Origin: Firmicutes bacterium UBA1768
GTDB taxonomy: Bacteria; Bacillota; Clostridia; Peptostreptococcales; Anaerovoracaceae
Direction: 5' to 3'
DNA: 7,760 nt
Assembly (NCBI GenBank): GCA_002315335.1
Contig: DCGW01000046.1
Span: 1-7,760, forward strand
A program made the position numbers and the translations under genes. Positions within the stretch are counted from its first letter, which is position 1; every line of letters begins with the position of its first letter. Below the pieces are notes generated by a model. The model was not told where the DNA came from and made no database searches. It saw only the letters and a list, made by a program, of their open reading frames with translations. Of the stretch, positions 1-5,163 are shown piece by piece.

Positions 1-207
1 ACGGGTTATTTACCGGTTACGTTTTTTTGAATAACCGAAATGATTATTCCTTCCTAAGCCGATAATACAATATGAGCTGAAATAAATCAATATATTTTCC
101 ATTTTTGCTATAAATAATTTCAATTTTGGGAAATGATGACAGACTTATAAGGTTGGGTAAGCGTGGTTTGTACAGATAACCGCGTGTGCTCAAAAATCGC
201 ATATGCC
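1..207. other. AT-rich intergenic DNA at the window edge
   Basis: I see no gene here. A T7 run at 22-28 follows the GC-richer ACCGGTTACG, which could be the right arm of a terminator for a gene to the left, but the left arm is outside the window or weak. CGTGGTT (162-168) and AACCGCG (178-184) form a 7-bp inverted repeat with one G.T pair and a 9-nt loop. It ends about 24 bp upstream of the -35 box at 208 and could be an operator or a chance structure. Confidence 0.35.
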
Positions 208-237
208 TTGACTAAATTCGGGGGGGTAGGGTATAAT
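208..237 (+). promoter_or_regulatory. Sigma-A promoter of the TRL-like lipoprotein gene
   Basis: TTGACT (208-213) and TATAAT (232-237) are separated by 18 bp, a near-consensus housekeeping promoter. Transcription would begin near 244 and give a leader of about 60 nt before the ATG at 305. The spacer is unusual in carrying a seven-G run (220-226) followed by TAGGG just before the -10 box. Confidence 0.75.
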
Positions 238-304
238 TTGATCATCAGAAAGAAATACCTCAATACACGTTTTGATTGAGTTATTATGAAAGTGAGGAAA
301 AATT

Positions 305-622
305 ATGAAAAAACTTATATGCGTATTACTGATTGTTGTATCAATTTTTGCTTTGTCTGCTTGCAGTGTGACAATTCCTGTATCAACAACCTCAAATAAT
401 GTTGGTAGTAAGGTTGGAGTAGCTGCTTTTTCAATTATTGATTCCCTTTCGCCTGATTTTGGAAAAATAGACTTGGGGATTAATACGGCGGCTAAGAATG
501 GTGGCATTAGAAAGATATCTCATGTAGATTTCCAAATATCTGTCTTAGATAATTTCCCCAATAATAATAGCGGAAGTGACTTTAGATTGCTTAAATTCGG
601 AACTATAGTATATGGTGAATAA
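305..622 (+). CDS. Small TRL-like lipoprotein
   Basis: A 105-residue exported lipoprotein. Residues 1-19 are a lipoprotein signal peptide (MKK start, hydrophobic core) ending in a lipobox LSAC, so Cys20 would be lipidated and the protein anchored on the outer face of the membrane. The mature part has the pattern I associate with the TRL-like family (Pfam TRL): NVGSKVG at 32-38, then a region of two to three dozen residues ending in TAAKNGGIRKI (61-71) and HVDFQI (73-78). The family is named for a tRNA-associated locus and has no known function. The ATG has GTGAGG about 7 nt upstream and sits in the leader of a near-consensus promoter. A strong terminator follows 58 bp after the stop, so the gene is a single transcription unit. 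The TRL assignment rests on motif recall, not a search. Confidence 0.85.
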   Translation: MKKLICVLLIVVSIFALSACSVTIPVSTTSNNVGSKVGVAAFSIIDSLSPDFGKIDLGINTAAKNGGIRKISHVDFQISVLDNFPNNNSGSDFRLLKFGTIVYGE

Positions 623-680
623 TCATATCTTGATAGAAAAAATCAAAACTAATTTTGTGACTCAACTAAATAAAGAGATT

Positions 681-719
681 GTGTGGGAAGTCGGAATCAG
701 GCTTTCCACACTGTTTTTT
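681..719 (+). terminator. Rho-independent terminator after the lipoprotein gene
   Basis: A 10-bp stem is formed by GTGTGGGAAG (681-690) and CTTTCCACAC (702-711), with one G.T pair and an 11-nt loop. It is followed by TG and a run of seven T. It closes the lipoprotein transcription unit. Confidence 0.85.
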
Positions 720-860
720 TGCATTACATATTTTGGTTTACAATATCACAACATAAGATAAGCCTTTTCAAACACTAAAGAAGAGTTCCTGTCTTGAATG
801 GATTTTATCCTTACCGAAAGACTATAATTGGAAAAAATACTTTCGTATTTTGGGGGCTTA

Positions 861-869
861 TGGTAGAAT
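861..869 (+). promoter_or_regulatory. Possible extended -10 promoter of the first membrane-protein gene
   Basis: TGGTAGAAT fits an extended -10 element (TGn followed by TAGAAT at 864-869). No good -35 box lies 16-18 bp upstream. A G5 run (852-856) sits a few bases upstream of the -10 box, as in the promoter at 208-237. A second -10-like TATAAT at 823-828 also lacks a well-placed -35 box. Transcription from 864 would start about 33 nt before the ATG at 909. Confidence 0.4.
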
Positions 870-908
870 AGTCAGGAAATCGAGTCTTAAACGGAGGAGA
901 AATGTATA

Positions 909-1433
909 ATGGAAAATAATGCTTTTATAAAGATTTTATTGGGGCTTCAGGCTGTACTAATAATTGCTGTTCTGGTGGTTACAATTATTTCATTAGACAG
1001 TAGCCCGGTAACAGGCATTTGCAGCATAGTAACAATAGCATTTGTCATTATGTACGGATTATTCTTGTATAAAAAGCCTCATGGAAATTTGCTAAAGTAT
1101 GCTATGCTTTTGTTCGCATTCTCTATGATTTTTTCTACCGCGATGAACACTTACAACACAGTATTTATGGATCTTATCAAATTAATCTGTGCGGGTGCTC
1201 TTTGCTATACTTCCGGCCGACTTGACAGAGTGGAACAAAACAAATATATTTTTGCCGGAATAGGCATATTATTGATTATTTACTGGGCAATATATGTATT
1301 TTCTGGCGTGAGCTGGTTTGTATTCTTCAGAAGAGGCAGCAATATCATCATTTTCGTGACTTTGTCGCTGGCATATTTCCTTCGTTATAAGCAACATAAG
1401 GAAGCAGGCATTATGGATTACAGGACAAAATAA
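909..1433 (+). CDS. Multi-spanning membrane protein, unknown family (paralogue A)
   Basis: A 174-residue integral membrane protein that I do not recognise. Hydrophobic segments lie at about 9-29, 36-53, 64-78, 86-101, 113-131 and 137-157, separated by short polar loops, suggesting about five to six spans. Conserved polar signatures are YKKPHGNLLK (54-63), SGRLD (102-106) and the C-terminal YFLRYKQHKEAG (156-167). All three recur in the protein at 6701-7222, the first two at identical residue numbers, so the two are paralogues of nearly equal length. There are no catalytic motifs. The start is decided by GGAGGAG (893-899), nine bases before the ATG; an earlier ATG at 902 is out of frame. It appears to be transcribed alone, since a terminator precedes it and a promoter-like sequence follows at 1493. 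The function is unknown, and the shared soluble motifs may mark a binding or assembly surface. Confidence 0.85.
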   Translation: MENNAFIKILLGLQAVLIIAVLVVTIISLDSSPVTGICSIVTIAFVIMYGLFLYKKPHGNLLKYAMLLFAFSMIFSTAMNTYNTVFMDLIKLICAGALCYTSGRLDRVEQNKYIFAGIGILLIIYWAIYVFSGVSWFVFFRRGSNIIIFVTLSLAYFLRYKQHKEAGIMDYRTK

Positions 1434-1483
1434 AACGCTGGCCTTGCTTAGGTGAGTGAAAAACAATATTTTACAGTCCAAAG

Positions 1484-1511
1484 TTAAGCCTATTGAAATA
1501 ATAATGCTTAA
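1484..1511. promoter_or_regulatory. Inverted repeat bracketing the -35 box, possible operator
   Basis: TTAAGC (1484-1489) and GCTTAA (1506-1511) are inverted copies with centres 22 bp apart, about two helical turns. They flank the -35 box at 1493-1498 of the promoter for the 81-residue protein. This geometry suits a dimeric repressor site, but six-base AT-rich arms also occur by chance. Confidence 0.3.
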
Positions 1512-1521
1512 GTGATAGTAT
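1493..1521 (+). promoter_or_regulatory. Sigma-A promoter of the 81-residue membrane protein gene
   Basis: TTGAAA (1493-1498) and TAGTAT (1516-1521) are 17 bp apart, with TGA immediately before the -10 box (extended -10). The predicted start near 1528 lies downstream of the ATG at 1520-1522 region and upstream of the ATG at 1555, which supports the later start for the gene. Confidence 0.6.
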
Positions 1522-1554
1522 ATGAACGAAAAAGTTGCTATGGAGGGAGAAACA

Positions 1555-1800
1555 ATGAAAAAAGTTGAAATATCTAAATTGAGAAAACTTGAAGCCGGAA
1601 TAATATTGGTGACAACCGAATTAAGTGCACCAAAGCCTTCATCGAGTGATAGGAATAATTGGTTTGCAGCAAGTGTAGTATTTGGTTTATGTGCTGCAGG
1701 TGGTTTTATTGCATTATTCGCTGTTAAGTCTTTTTTCAATAACAATAGATTGATGGACATCGATTCTATGTTTGAAGGGTTGGGTGCAAAGGTCGCTTAA
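1555..1800 (+). CDS. Small single-span membrane protein, unknown
   Basis: An 81-residue protein with no family I recognise. The N-terminal part is polar and basic (MKKVEISKLRKLEAG), followed by a Ser/Pro-rich stretch near residues 26-32. One hydrophobic helix runs from about residue 37 to 56 (tryptophan 36 at its edge, an internal GLCAAGG), and the short tail contains DIDSMFEGLGA. It has no cleavable signal peptide and no cysteine motif beyond one Cys in the helix. The start at 1555 is chosen because TGGAGGGAG lies 6-14 bases upstream and the promoter at 1493-1521 would begin transcription downstream of the in-frame ATG at 1522. Its size and architecture would fit a small regulatory subunit, a leader-containing secreted peptide or an orphan stress protein; nothing in the sequence decides between these. 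The next gene starts 73 bp later with no terminator between, so the two may be co-transcribed. Confidence 0.7.
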   Translation: MKKVEISKLRKLEAGIILVTTELSAPKPSSSDRNNWFAASVVFGLCAAGGFIALFAVKSFFNNNRLMDIDSMFEGLGAKVA

Positions 1801-1873
1801 GTGAGATAAGTAGTGCATTAACCTAACTAAAATGTTTCTATTATTGAATAATAATTACCCGGAAAGGATTGAC

Positions 1874-2695
1874 ATGAAGATTAACAAGATCTATGCGGTG
1901 TACTGGAGTGCATCCGGAAACACAAAGAAGATAGCTGAAAAGGTGGCAGAGGGTTTTGCCGCAATTACTGGCTGTCCAAAAGAAACTATAGACTTTACTC
2001 TGCCTGCAGCAAGGGAGAAGAATTACGAATTCAAGGAAGGGGATTTGGTAGTATTCGGAACTCCGACATACGCAGGAAAGACTCCAAACAAGGTGCTGCC
2101 GTATCTTAAAAGCGGCTTTGTTGGTGGGGGAGCGCTCGCAGTACCTGTTGTTACTTTCGGTAACAGAAGCTTTGACAACTCACTCGCTGAGCTCGCTGCC
2201 GTACTCGAAGCGGACGGCTTTCATACAATAGCGGGCGGAGCCTTCGCCTGCAGACATGCGTTTTCCGACAAGCTTGCTGACGGAAGACCTTCAGCCGAAG
2301 ACCTTGCGGAGTGCGAGCTTCTGGCAGAAAAAGCATATAACAAAATTAAGGACTTAGACGTTGCTCCTGAACCTATAAAGGTTGATGGAGATGCTGATGC
2401 CCCTTATTATGTACCTAAGGGGACTGATGGTCAGCCGGCCAAATTCTTAAAAGCTACAGTAAGGACCGACGAAGAAATTTGTTCTGGCTGCGGCGACTGC
2501 GTTGAGCTGTGTCCGATGGGTTCGATTGACCCTATGGATGTCACTAAGCATATAGGCCCATGCATTAAGTGTCAGGCCTGTGTAAGAGGCTGCCCGACAG
2601 GAGCAAAGTATTTCGATGATGCGGCCTTCATTTCTCATGTTGCTATGCTCGAAATGAATTTCACTGACAGAAAAGAAAACACACTGTTCGTTTAG
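1874..2695 (+). CDS. EFR1-type flavodoxin plus 2x[4Fe-4S] ferredoxin protein
   Basis: A 273-residue cytosolic electron-transfer protein combining a flavodoxin-like FMN domain with a bacterial-type ferredoxin, as in the EFR1 family ('EFR1 family ferrodoxin') of anaerobes. The FMN phosphate loop is SASGNT (12-17), and GTPTYAGK (62-69) is the second flavin-contacting loop. The first Fe-S cluster motif is CSGCGDC...CP (Cys203, 206, 209, 213) and the second is CIKCQAC...CP (Cys230, 233, 236, 240). All eight cysteines are present, so both clusters should assemble. Such proteins shuttle electrons between ferredoxins and flavin or NAD(P)-linked enzymes; the partner cannot be told from this context. 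The start at 1874 is preferred over an in-frame ATG at 1832 because GGAAAGGA precedes it at normal distance and the flavodoxin beta strand begins directly (KINKIYAVYWS). A terminator follows at 2744. Confidence 0.92.
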   Translation: MKINKIYAVYWSASGNTKKIAEKVAEGFAAITGCPKETIDFTLPAAREKNYEFKEGDLVVFGTPTYAGKTPNKVLPYLKSGFVGGGALAVPVVTFGNRSFDNSLAELAAVLEADGFHTIAGGAFACRHAFSDKLADGRPSAEDLAECELLAEKAYNKIKDLDVAPEPIKVDGDADAPYYVPKGTDGQPAKFLKATVRTDEEICSGCGDCVELCPMGSIDPMDVTKHIGPCIKCQACVRGCPTGAKYFDDAAFISHVAMLEMNFTDRKENTLFV

Positions 2696-2743
2696 ATGGA
2701 ACGCTTTCTCATTTGAAGATTATTCATCATTTTAAGTACAATA

Positions 2744-2796
2744 ATACCGACCACAATTTCCGTAGTAAGCGGTTTTGCGGTCGGTATATTTTTCTT
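2744..2796 (+). terminator. Rho-independent terminator after the flavodoxin-ferredoxin gene
   Basis: ATACCGACC (2744-2752) and GGTCGGTAT (2779-2787) form a perfect 9-bp stem. The 26-nt loop contains a further CCG/CGG pairing, and the hairpin is followed by ATTTTTCTTTT. On the minus strand the same stem is followed only by a weak T-containing stretch, so it may act poorly for the converging gene. Confidence 0.75.
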
Positions 2797-2816
2797 TTCG
2801 GCAGGCTTCCGGCAAT

Positions 2817-2928
2817 GTAAATCCGGTAGGTTTATTATGGCAGCATAAACCTGGCACGTTTATTCAGTCATTGTAAATCCGGTAGTTCTAATCAGGAAGT
2901 GCAAACCCGGTACTTTTATTCCGGCTTA
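2817..2928. repeat. Four degenerate tandem copies of a 28-bp unit
   Basis: Four units begin at 2817, 2845, 2873 and 2901, exactly 28 bp apart. The first 12 bases are GTAAATCCGGTA, ATAAACCTGGCA, GTAAATCCGGTA and GCAAACCCGGTA. The second part of each unit is looser, around GTTTATT followed by CAGG-like sequence. The array lies between converging genes, downstream of a terminator, and ends 16 bp before the stop codon of the minus-strand gene. There are no unique spacers, so it is not a CRISPR array. Confidence 0.8.
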
Positions 2929-2944
2929 CTTGGTAATTATTTAA

Positions 2945-4342
2945 TTAGCAAACCTTTCTCACCACTCCTGTATAGTTGTTTGCAATATAGATATTACCCG
3001 TTGAATTTACAAATTCATAGCTGCTGAAAACGTACTTGTGCAGCTGCTTTAATTTTGAGCCGTCGTAGGTGAAGAAGCCGTCGTTTACAGGCGAAATGCT
3101 AAGGTATGCTTCGCTGTCCTGTGCTGAAACAGGAGTGTATGACTTCATGTTCTTTGCTTCAGGAGCCCAGATGCATTTGAGATATGCCTTGCTGTTTGCA
3201 ACACCTATCAAAGAAATGCTGTGGTAGTCTGCAAAGCTCTTGTTTTCATTAAGGTTTTCAACCTTACCGCTGCTGTCAACCTTCAATAATGTGGAAAAGT
3301 TGTAAACACTTCCTCTGTAGCCGCTGTATTCACTGACTTCAAAATATGTGTACTTGCCGGCCTTGCCCACATTCATTACACGTGAGTTCTTTGTAACGAG
3401 CTTATATTTTGTGCCCTGCTTTATGAAGGTATAAACATCGAACGGCGTATAAGGCACTGGAACGTTTAATTGATAATAAGCATATATTGTCAAATAAGTT
3501 ACACCGTTTGATGTGATTTCCGAACCTGAAAGCTCATAGTCATTTGCCTTTGCTTTGCCTGAAGCAAGTGAATCGAATTCACAGAGAAGGTTTTTACCAT
3601 AGTAAATGGACTTGTCCTTGAGCGAAAGGTTCTGGCTGATATCCTTGGTTACTTCCTTTGGTGCTGAAAGCTCCTTTTTCTTATCTTCGGTTATCGTAGA
3701 GGTCTTTGTTTCTCCTGTTTTATAATCTAAATAGTAAAGCTTGCTGTCAAAATAACCGTTCGTTGTTTTCTGGTAATAAATTCCATTTTTATCAACGGAA
3801 GGTGTCTCTATCGATGACATATATGCCGGCTGAGTATTTACTGTTAATAACCATTTTTTGAAATCAATAGTCCAGCCAAACATATCATGGGTGTAGGCCC
3901 AGGTCATAGGAAAGTAGGTTACGCCTCTGAAGTTGAGTAGAGGATATGTCTTGTCAACTGGTGCGAGGTCGCCGTCAATGTATACTGGGTAGGTGACTAC
4001 TGAGGCAGTCATTTTAAAGGTGTTCCAATAACCCTTTTGAAGAGGATATACCTGAAAGCCCGGTTTGTCCTGTGTAGGCTTTGAACAGATGTATAGGCCT
4101 TCTTTGTCAACCCATTCCGTTGTCAGATCCATCGCCCTGCAATAGTTGTAGGTCATAGGAAAATATGTAATATCCTTGTAGGACAAAAGCGGGTACTGTG
4201 ATAAAGAATAGTAAATTGTACTGTTGTTGATTACGCATTTGTACCCCGGAAGTGAAACCGTGACATCGTTAGCCGCAGATGAAGCTAACGGAAAGGCTAA
4301 AATGCCTATTACAATTAATAAAGCAATAATGTATTTTTTCAT
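2945..4342 (-). CDS. Secreted protein with two copper amine oxidase N-like (stalk) modules
   Basis: A 465-residue exported protein. Residues 1-24 form a Sec signal peptide (MKK, long hydrophobic core, cleavage near ASSAA/ND). Two modules resemble the copper amine oxidase N-terminal-like domain of Firmicutes wall proteins: YPLLSYKDITYFPMTYNY (50-67, then TTEW to 77) and YPLLNFRGVTYFPMTWAY (133-150). Each matches that domain's pattern of hydrophobic-Pro, aromatic, then a TYFPM strand. These modules are non-catalytic and usually mediate surface or carbohydrate association. The rest, about 175-465, is rich in Tyr, Ser, Lys and beta strands, with repeated Y-x-Y and KxYYxD phrases reminiscent of propeller-like sensor domains, but I cannot name it. 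There is no LPxTG or lipobox. A GTG at 4360 is in frame, but the ATG at 4342 begins the normal signal peptide and is coupled to a leader ORF. A perfect promoter lies at 4464-4492. Confidence 0.82.
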   Translation of the reverse strand: MKKYIIALLIVIGILAFPLASSAANDVTVSLPGYKCVINNSTIYYSLSQYPLLSYKDITYFPMTYNYCRAMDLTTEWVDKEGLYICSKPTQDKPGFQVYPLQKGYWNTFKMTASVVTYPVYIDGDLAPVDKTYPLLNFRGVTYFPMTWAYTHDMFGWTIDFKKWLLTVNTQPAYMSSIETPSVDKNGIYYQKTTNGYFDSKLYYLDYKTGETKTSTITEDKKKELSAPKEVTKDISQNLSLKDKSIYYGKNLLCEFDSLASGKAKANDYELSGSEITSNGVTYLTIYAYYQLNVPVPYTPFDVYTFIKQGTKYKLVTKNSRVMNVGKAGKYTYFEVSEYSGYRGSVYNFSTLLKVDSSGKVENLNENKSFADYHSISLIGVANSKAYLKCIWAPEAKNMKSYTPVSAQDSEAYLSISPVNDGFFTYDGSKLKQLHKYVFSSYEFVNSTGNIYIANNYTGVVRKVC

Positions 4343-4368
4343 AATCTCCCTTGTATGCACTCAGGCAT
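4339..4368 (-). CDS. Possible 9-codon leader ORF (MPECIQGRL) coupled to the stalk-protein gene
   Basis: On the minus strand the best ribosome site in the leader, AAGGAGG (complement of 4374-4380), lies 5 nt before an ATG at 4368. This opens MPECIQGRL and stops at TGA, whose first bases overlap the next gene's start as ATGA (4342-4339). The downstream ATG has only GGGAG three bases away, which is too close to be ideal. Translation of the long gene may therefore depend on ribosomes finishing this short ORF. Alternatively the strong site serves the in-frame GTG at 4360, 13 nt away, which would add six residues. Confidence 0.45.
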   Translation of the reverse strand: MPECIQGRL

Positions 4369-4387
4369 ACGTTCCTCCTTCTTCTAT

Positions 4388-4434
4388 TGGTTTAAAACCA
4401 CTAACGCCCCTCATATGTATAAGCGACTATATGA
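4388..4434 (-). promoter_or_regulatory. Inverted repeats in the leader of the stalk-protein gene
   Basis: The leader between the predicted start near 4457 and the strong ribosome site at 4374-4380 holds two small inverted repeats. One is TGGTTT/AAACCA (4388-4400), with a single central base, just upstream of the ribosome site in the transcript. The other is TCATAT/ATATGA (4411-4416 and 4429-4434). They could be weak hairpins or protein sites; both are short and AT-rich. Confidence 0.3.
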
Positions 4435-4463
4435 AGATGCGTTTGTTTATTAAGTTTAACAGT

Positions 4464-4492
4464 ATTATAGGTATAGTGGTACCCTTTGTCAA
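4464..4492 (-). promoter_or_regulatory. Perfect-consensus promoter of the stalk-protein gene
   Basis: Read on the minus strand, TTGACA (complement of 4487-4492) and TATAAT (complement of 4464-4469) are separated by exactly 17 bp, matching the sigma-A consensus at every position. Transcription would start near 4457, leaving a leader of about 115 nt before the ATG at 4342. Such a strong promoter suggests abundant expression or downstream control in the leader. Confidence 0.85.
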
Positions 4493-4535
4493 TTGGAATA
4501 GTGAGGGTGATGAAAAAGGACGGCGTAACAGGAAA

Positions 4536-4610
4536 TGGCACAGATTTTTGCTTTTTTTGGCAAAAATCTGTGCCAACCTCTTAAAAATCTATAGATTTAA
4601 GGAATAGTTG
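4536..4610. repeat. Hairpin repeat element, copy 1
   Basis: GGCACAGATTTTTGC (4537-4551) and GCAAAAATCTGTGCC (4560-4574) form a perfect 15-bp stem with an 8-nt, T-rich loop. After 21 bp comes TTTAAGGAATAGTTG (4596-4610), which is shared exactly with copy 2. No T run follows the stem on either side, so it is not a standard terminator. GGAATAGT also occurs upstream at 4495-4502, so the hairpin is bracketed by that octamer. Confidence 0.8.
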
Positions 4611-4713
4611 AAGGAGATAACTTCCAATATTTTCCAATTCATGTGGTTCGGAGCTGAATATTAGGGTGAAAAGGGTTGAATAATAACGAAAAGCATGTGA
4701 TCAATAGATTTTT

Positions 4714-4784
4714 TGCACAGATTTTTGTTGTTTTTATCAAAAATCTGTGCCATTTTGAAAAACACCAGTTTTAAGGAATAGTTG
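4714..4784. repeat. Hairpin repeat element, copy 2
   Basis: GCACAGATTTTTG (4715-4727) and CAAAAATCTGTGC (4738-4750) form a perfect 13-bp stem with a 10-nt T-rich loop. It has the same core as copy 1 and again ends in TTTAAGGAATAGTTG (4770-4784), here 18 bp after the arm. The loop and the linker have diverged while the stem stays fully paired, as expected for a mobile or structurally selected repeat. Confidence 0.8.
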
Positions 4785-4829
4785 TTTTCTCTGTTGGGTG
4801 CCAGTTGTAAATGAATTTAGGCTCGGGTT

Positions 4830-4843
4830 CGGACGCGCGTCCG
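4830..4843. repeat. GC-rich perfect 14-bp palindrome
   Basis: CGGACGCGCGTCCG is a perfect palindrome of almost pure G and C in an otherwise AT-rich intergenic region. It lies just upstream of the minisatellite at 4876. It could be a dimeric protein site or the edge of an acquired segment. Confidence 0.5.
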
Positions 4844-4875
4844 GGGTGGAAGTGCAGGGCACTGGCTTAAGTGCT

Positions 4876-5037
4876 CAGGTGCAGGACTAAGATACAAGGG
4901 AGCAGGTGCAGGGCGCAGGTTGAAGGGGCAGGTTGAAGGGAGTAGGCTGAAGTGCGCAGGTTGAAGGGAGTAGGCTGAAGTGCGCAGGTGCAGGACTAAG
5001 GTACAAAGGCACAGGTGCATGACGTAGGCGCAGGGCA
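4876..5037. repeat. 13/14-bp minisatellite
   Basis: The stretch is built from 13- and 14-bp units of the form CAGGTGCAGGRC or YAGGYTGAAGKG. A 28-bp double unit (CAGGTTGAAGGGAG plus TAGGCTGAAGTGCG) is repeated perfectly at 4929-4956 and 4957-4984. A 27-bp unit beginning CAGGTGCAGGACTA occurs at 4876-4902 and, slightly diverged, at 4985-5011. The whole is purine-rich on the plus strand and much richer in GC than its surroundings. No ribosome site leads into an open frame here. Confidence 0.85.
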
Positions 5038-5163
5038 CAAATAATTATTTGATATATAATTTTCCTAATGACTTTTCATGGATTTTGTTGTACTATAGAA
5101 ATAGTTTCATATGCTTGTTCTGAAACGAAAAACAATTGGCGTAATTTACAAAGAGGTATGGAT

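Noticed and set aside
1..37. Terminator hairpin at the left edge
   Set aside because: Pairings such as CGGTTA (14-19) with TAACCG (32-37) place the T run in the loop; the true left arm, if any, is outside the window.
1832..1873. N-terminal extension of the flavodoxin-ferredoxin protein from ATG 1832
   Set aside because: It lacks a ribosome site and adds residues unlike a flavodoxin start; ATG 1874 has GGAAAGGA at the right distance.
2817..2928. CRISPR array
   Set aside because: The 28-bp units are contiguous and degenerate, with no unique spacers and no cas genes.
2945..4342. Copper amine oxidase enzyme
   Set aside because: Only the N-terminal-like stalk modules are present; there is no catalytic domain or topaquinone motif.
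4224..4607. Plus-strand open frame covering the start of the stalk-protein gene and the first hairpin
   Set aside because: It is antisense to a well-supported signal peptide and a perfect promoter, has no ribosome site, and reads through a perfect hairpin.
4611..4663. AAGGAG near 4611-4616 as the ribosome site of a small gene
   Set aside because: The nearest ATG (4640) is too far away and opens only seven codons.
4817..5038. Minus-strand open frame across the minisatellite
   Set aside because: The low-complexity peptide comes directly from the 13/14-bp repeats and there is no ribosome site.
5055..5060. TATAAT as -10 box for the hydrolase operon
   Set aside because: No acceptable -35 box 16-18 bp upstream (that stretch is minisatellite); an alternative, ATGACT (5068-5073) with TACTAT (5091-5096), is equally weak.
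5068..5163. N-terminal extension of the SGNH hydrolase
   Set aside because: It would bury the signal peptide behind 32 residues and has no ribosome site; the M-K-F-K-K start at 5164 is normal for an exported protein.
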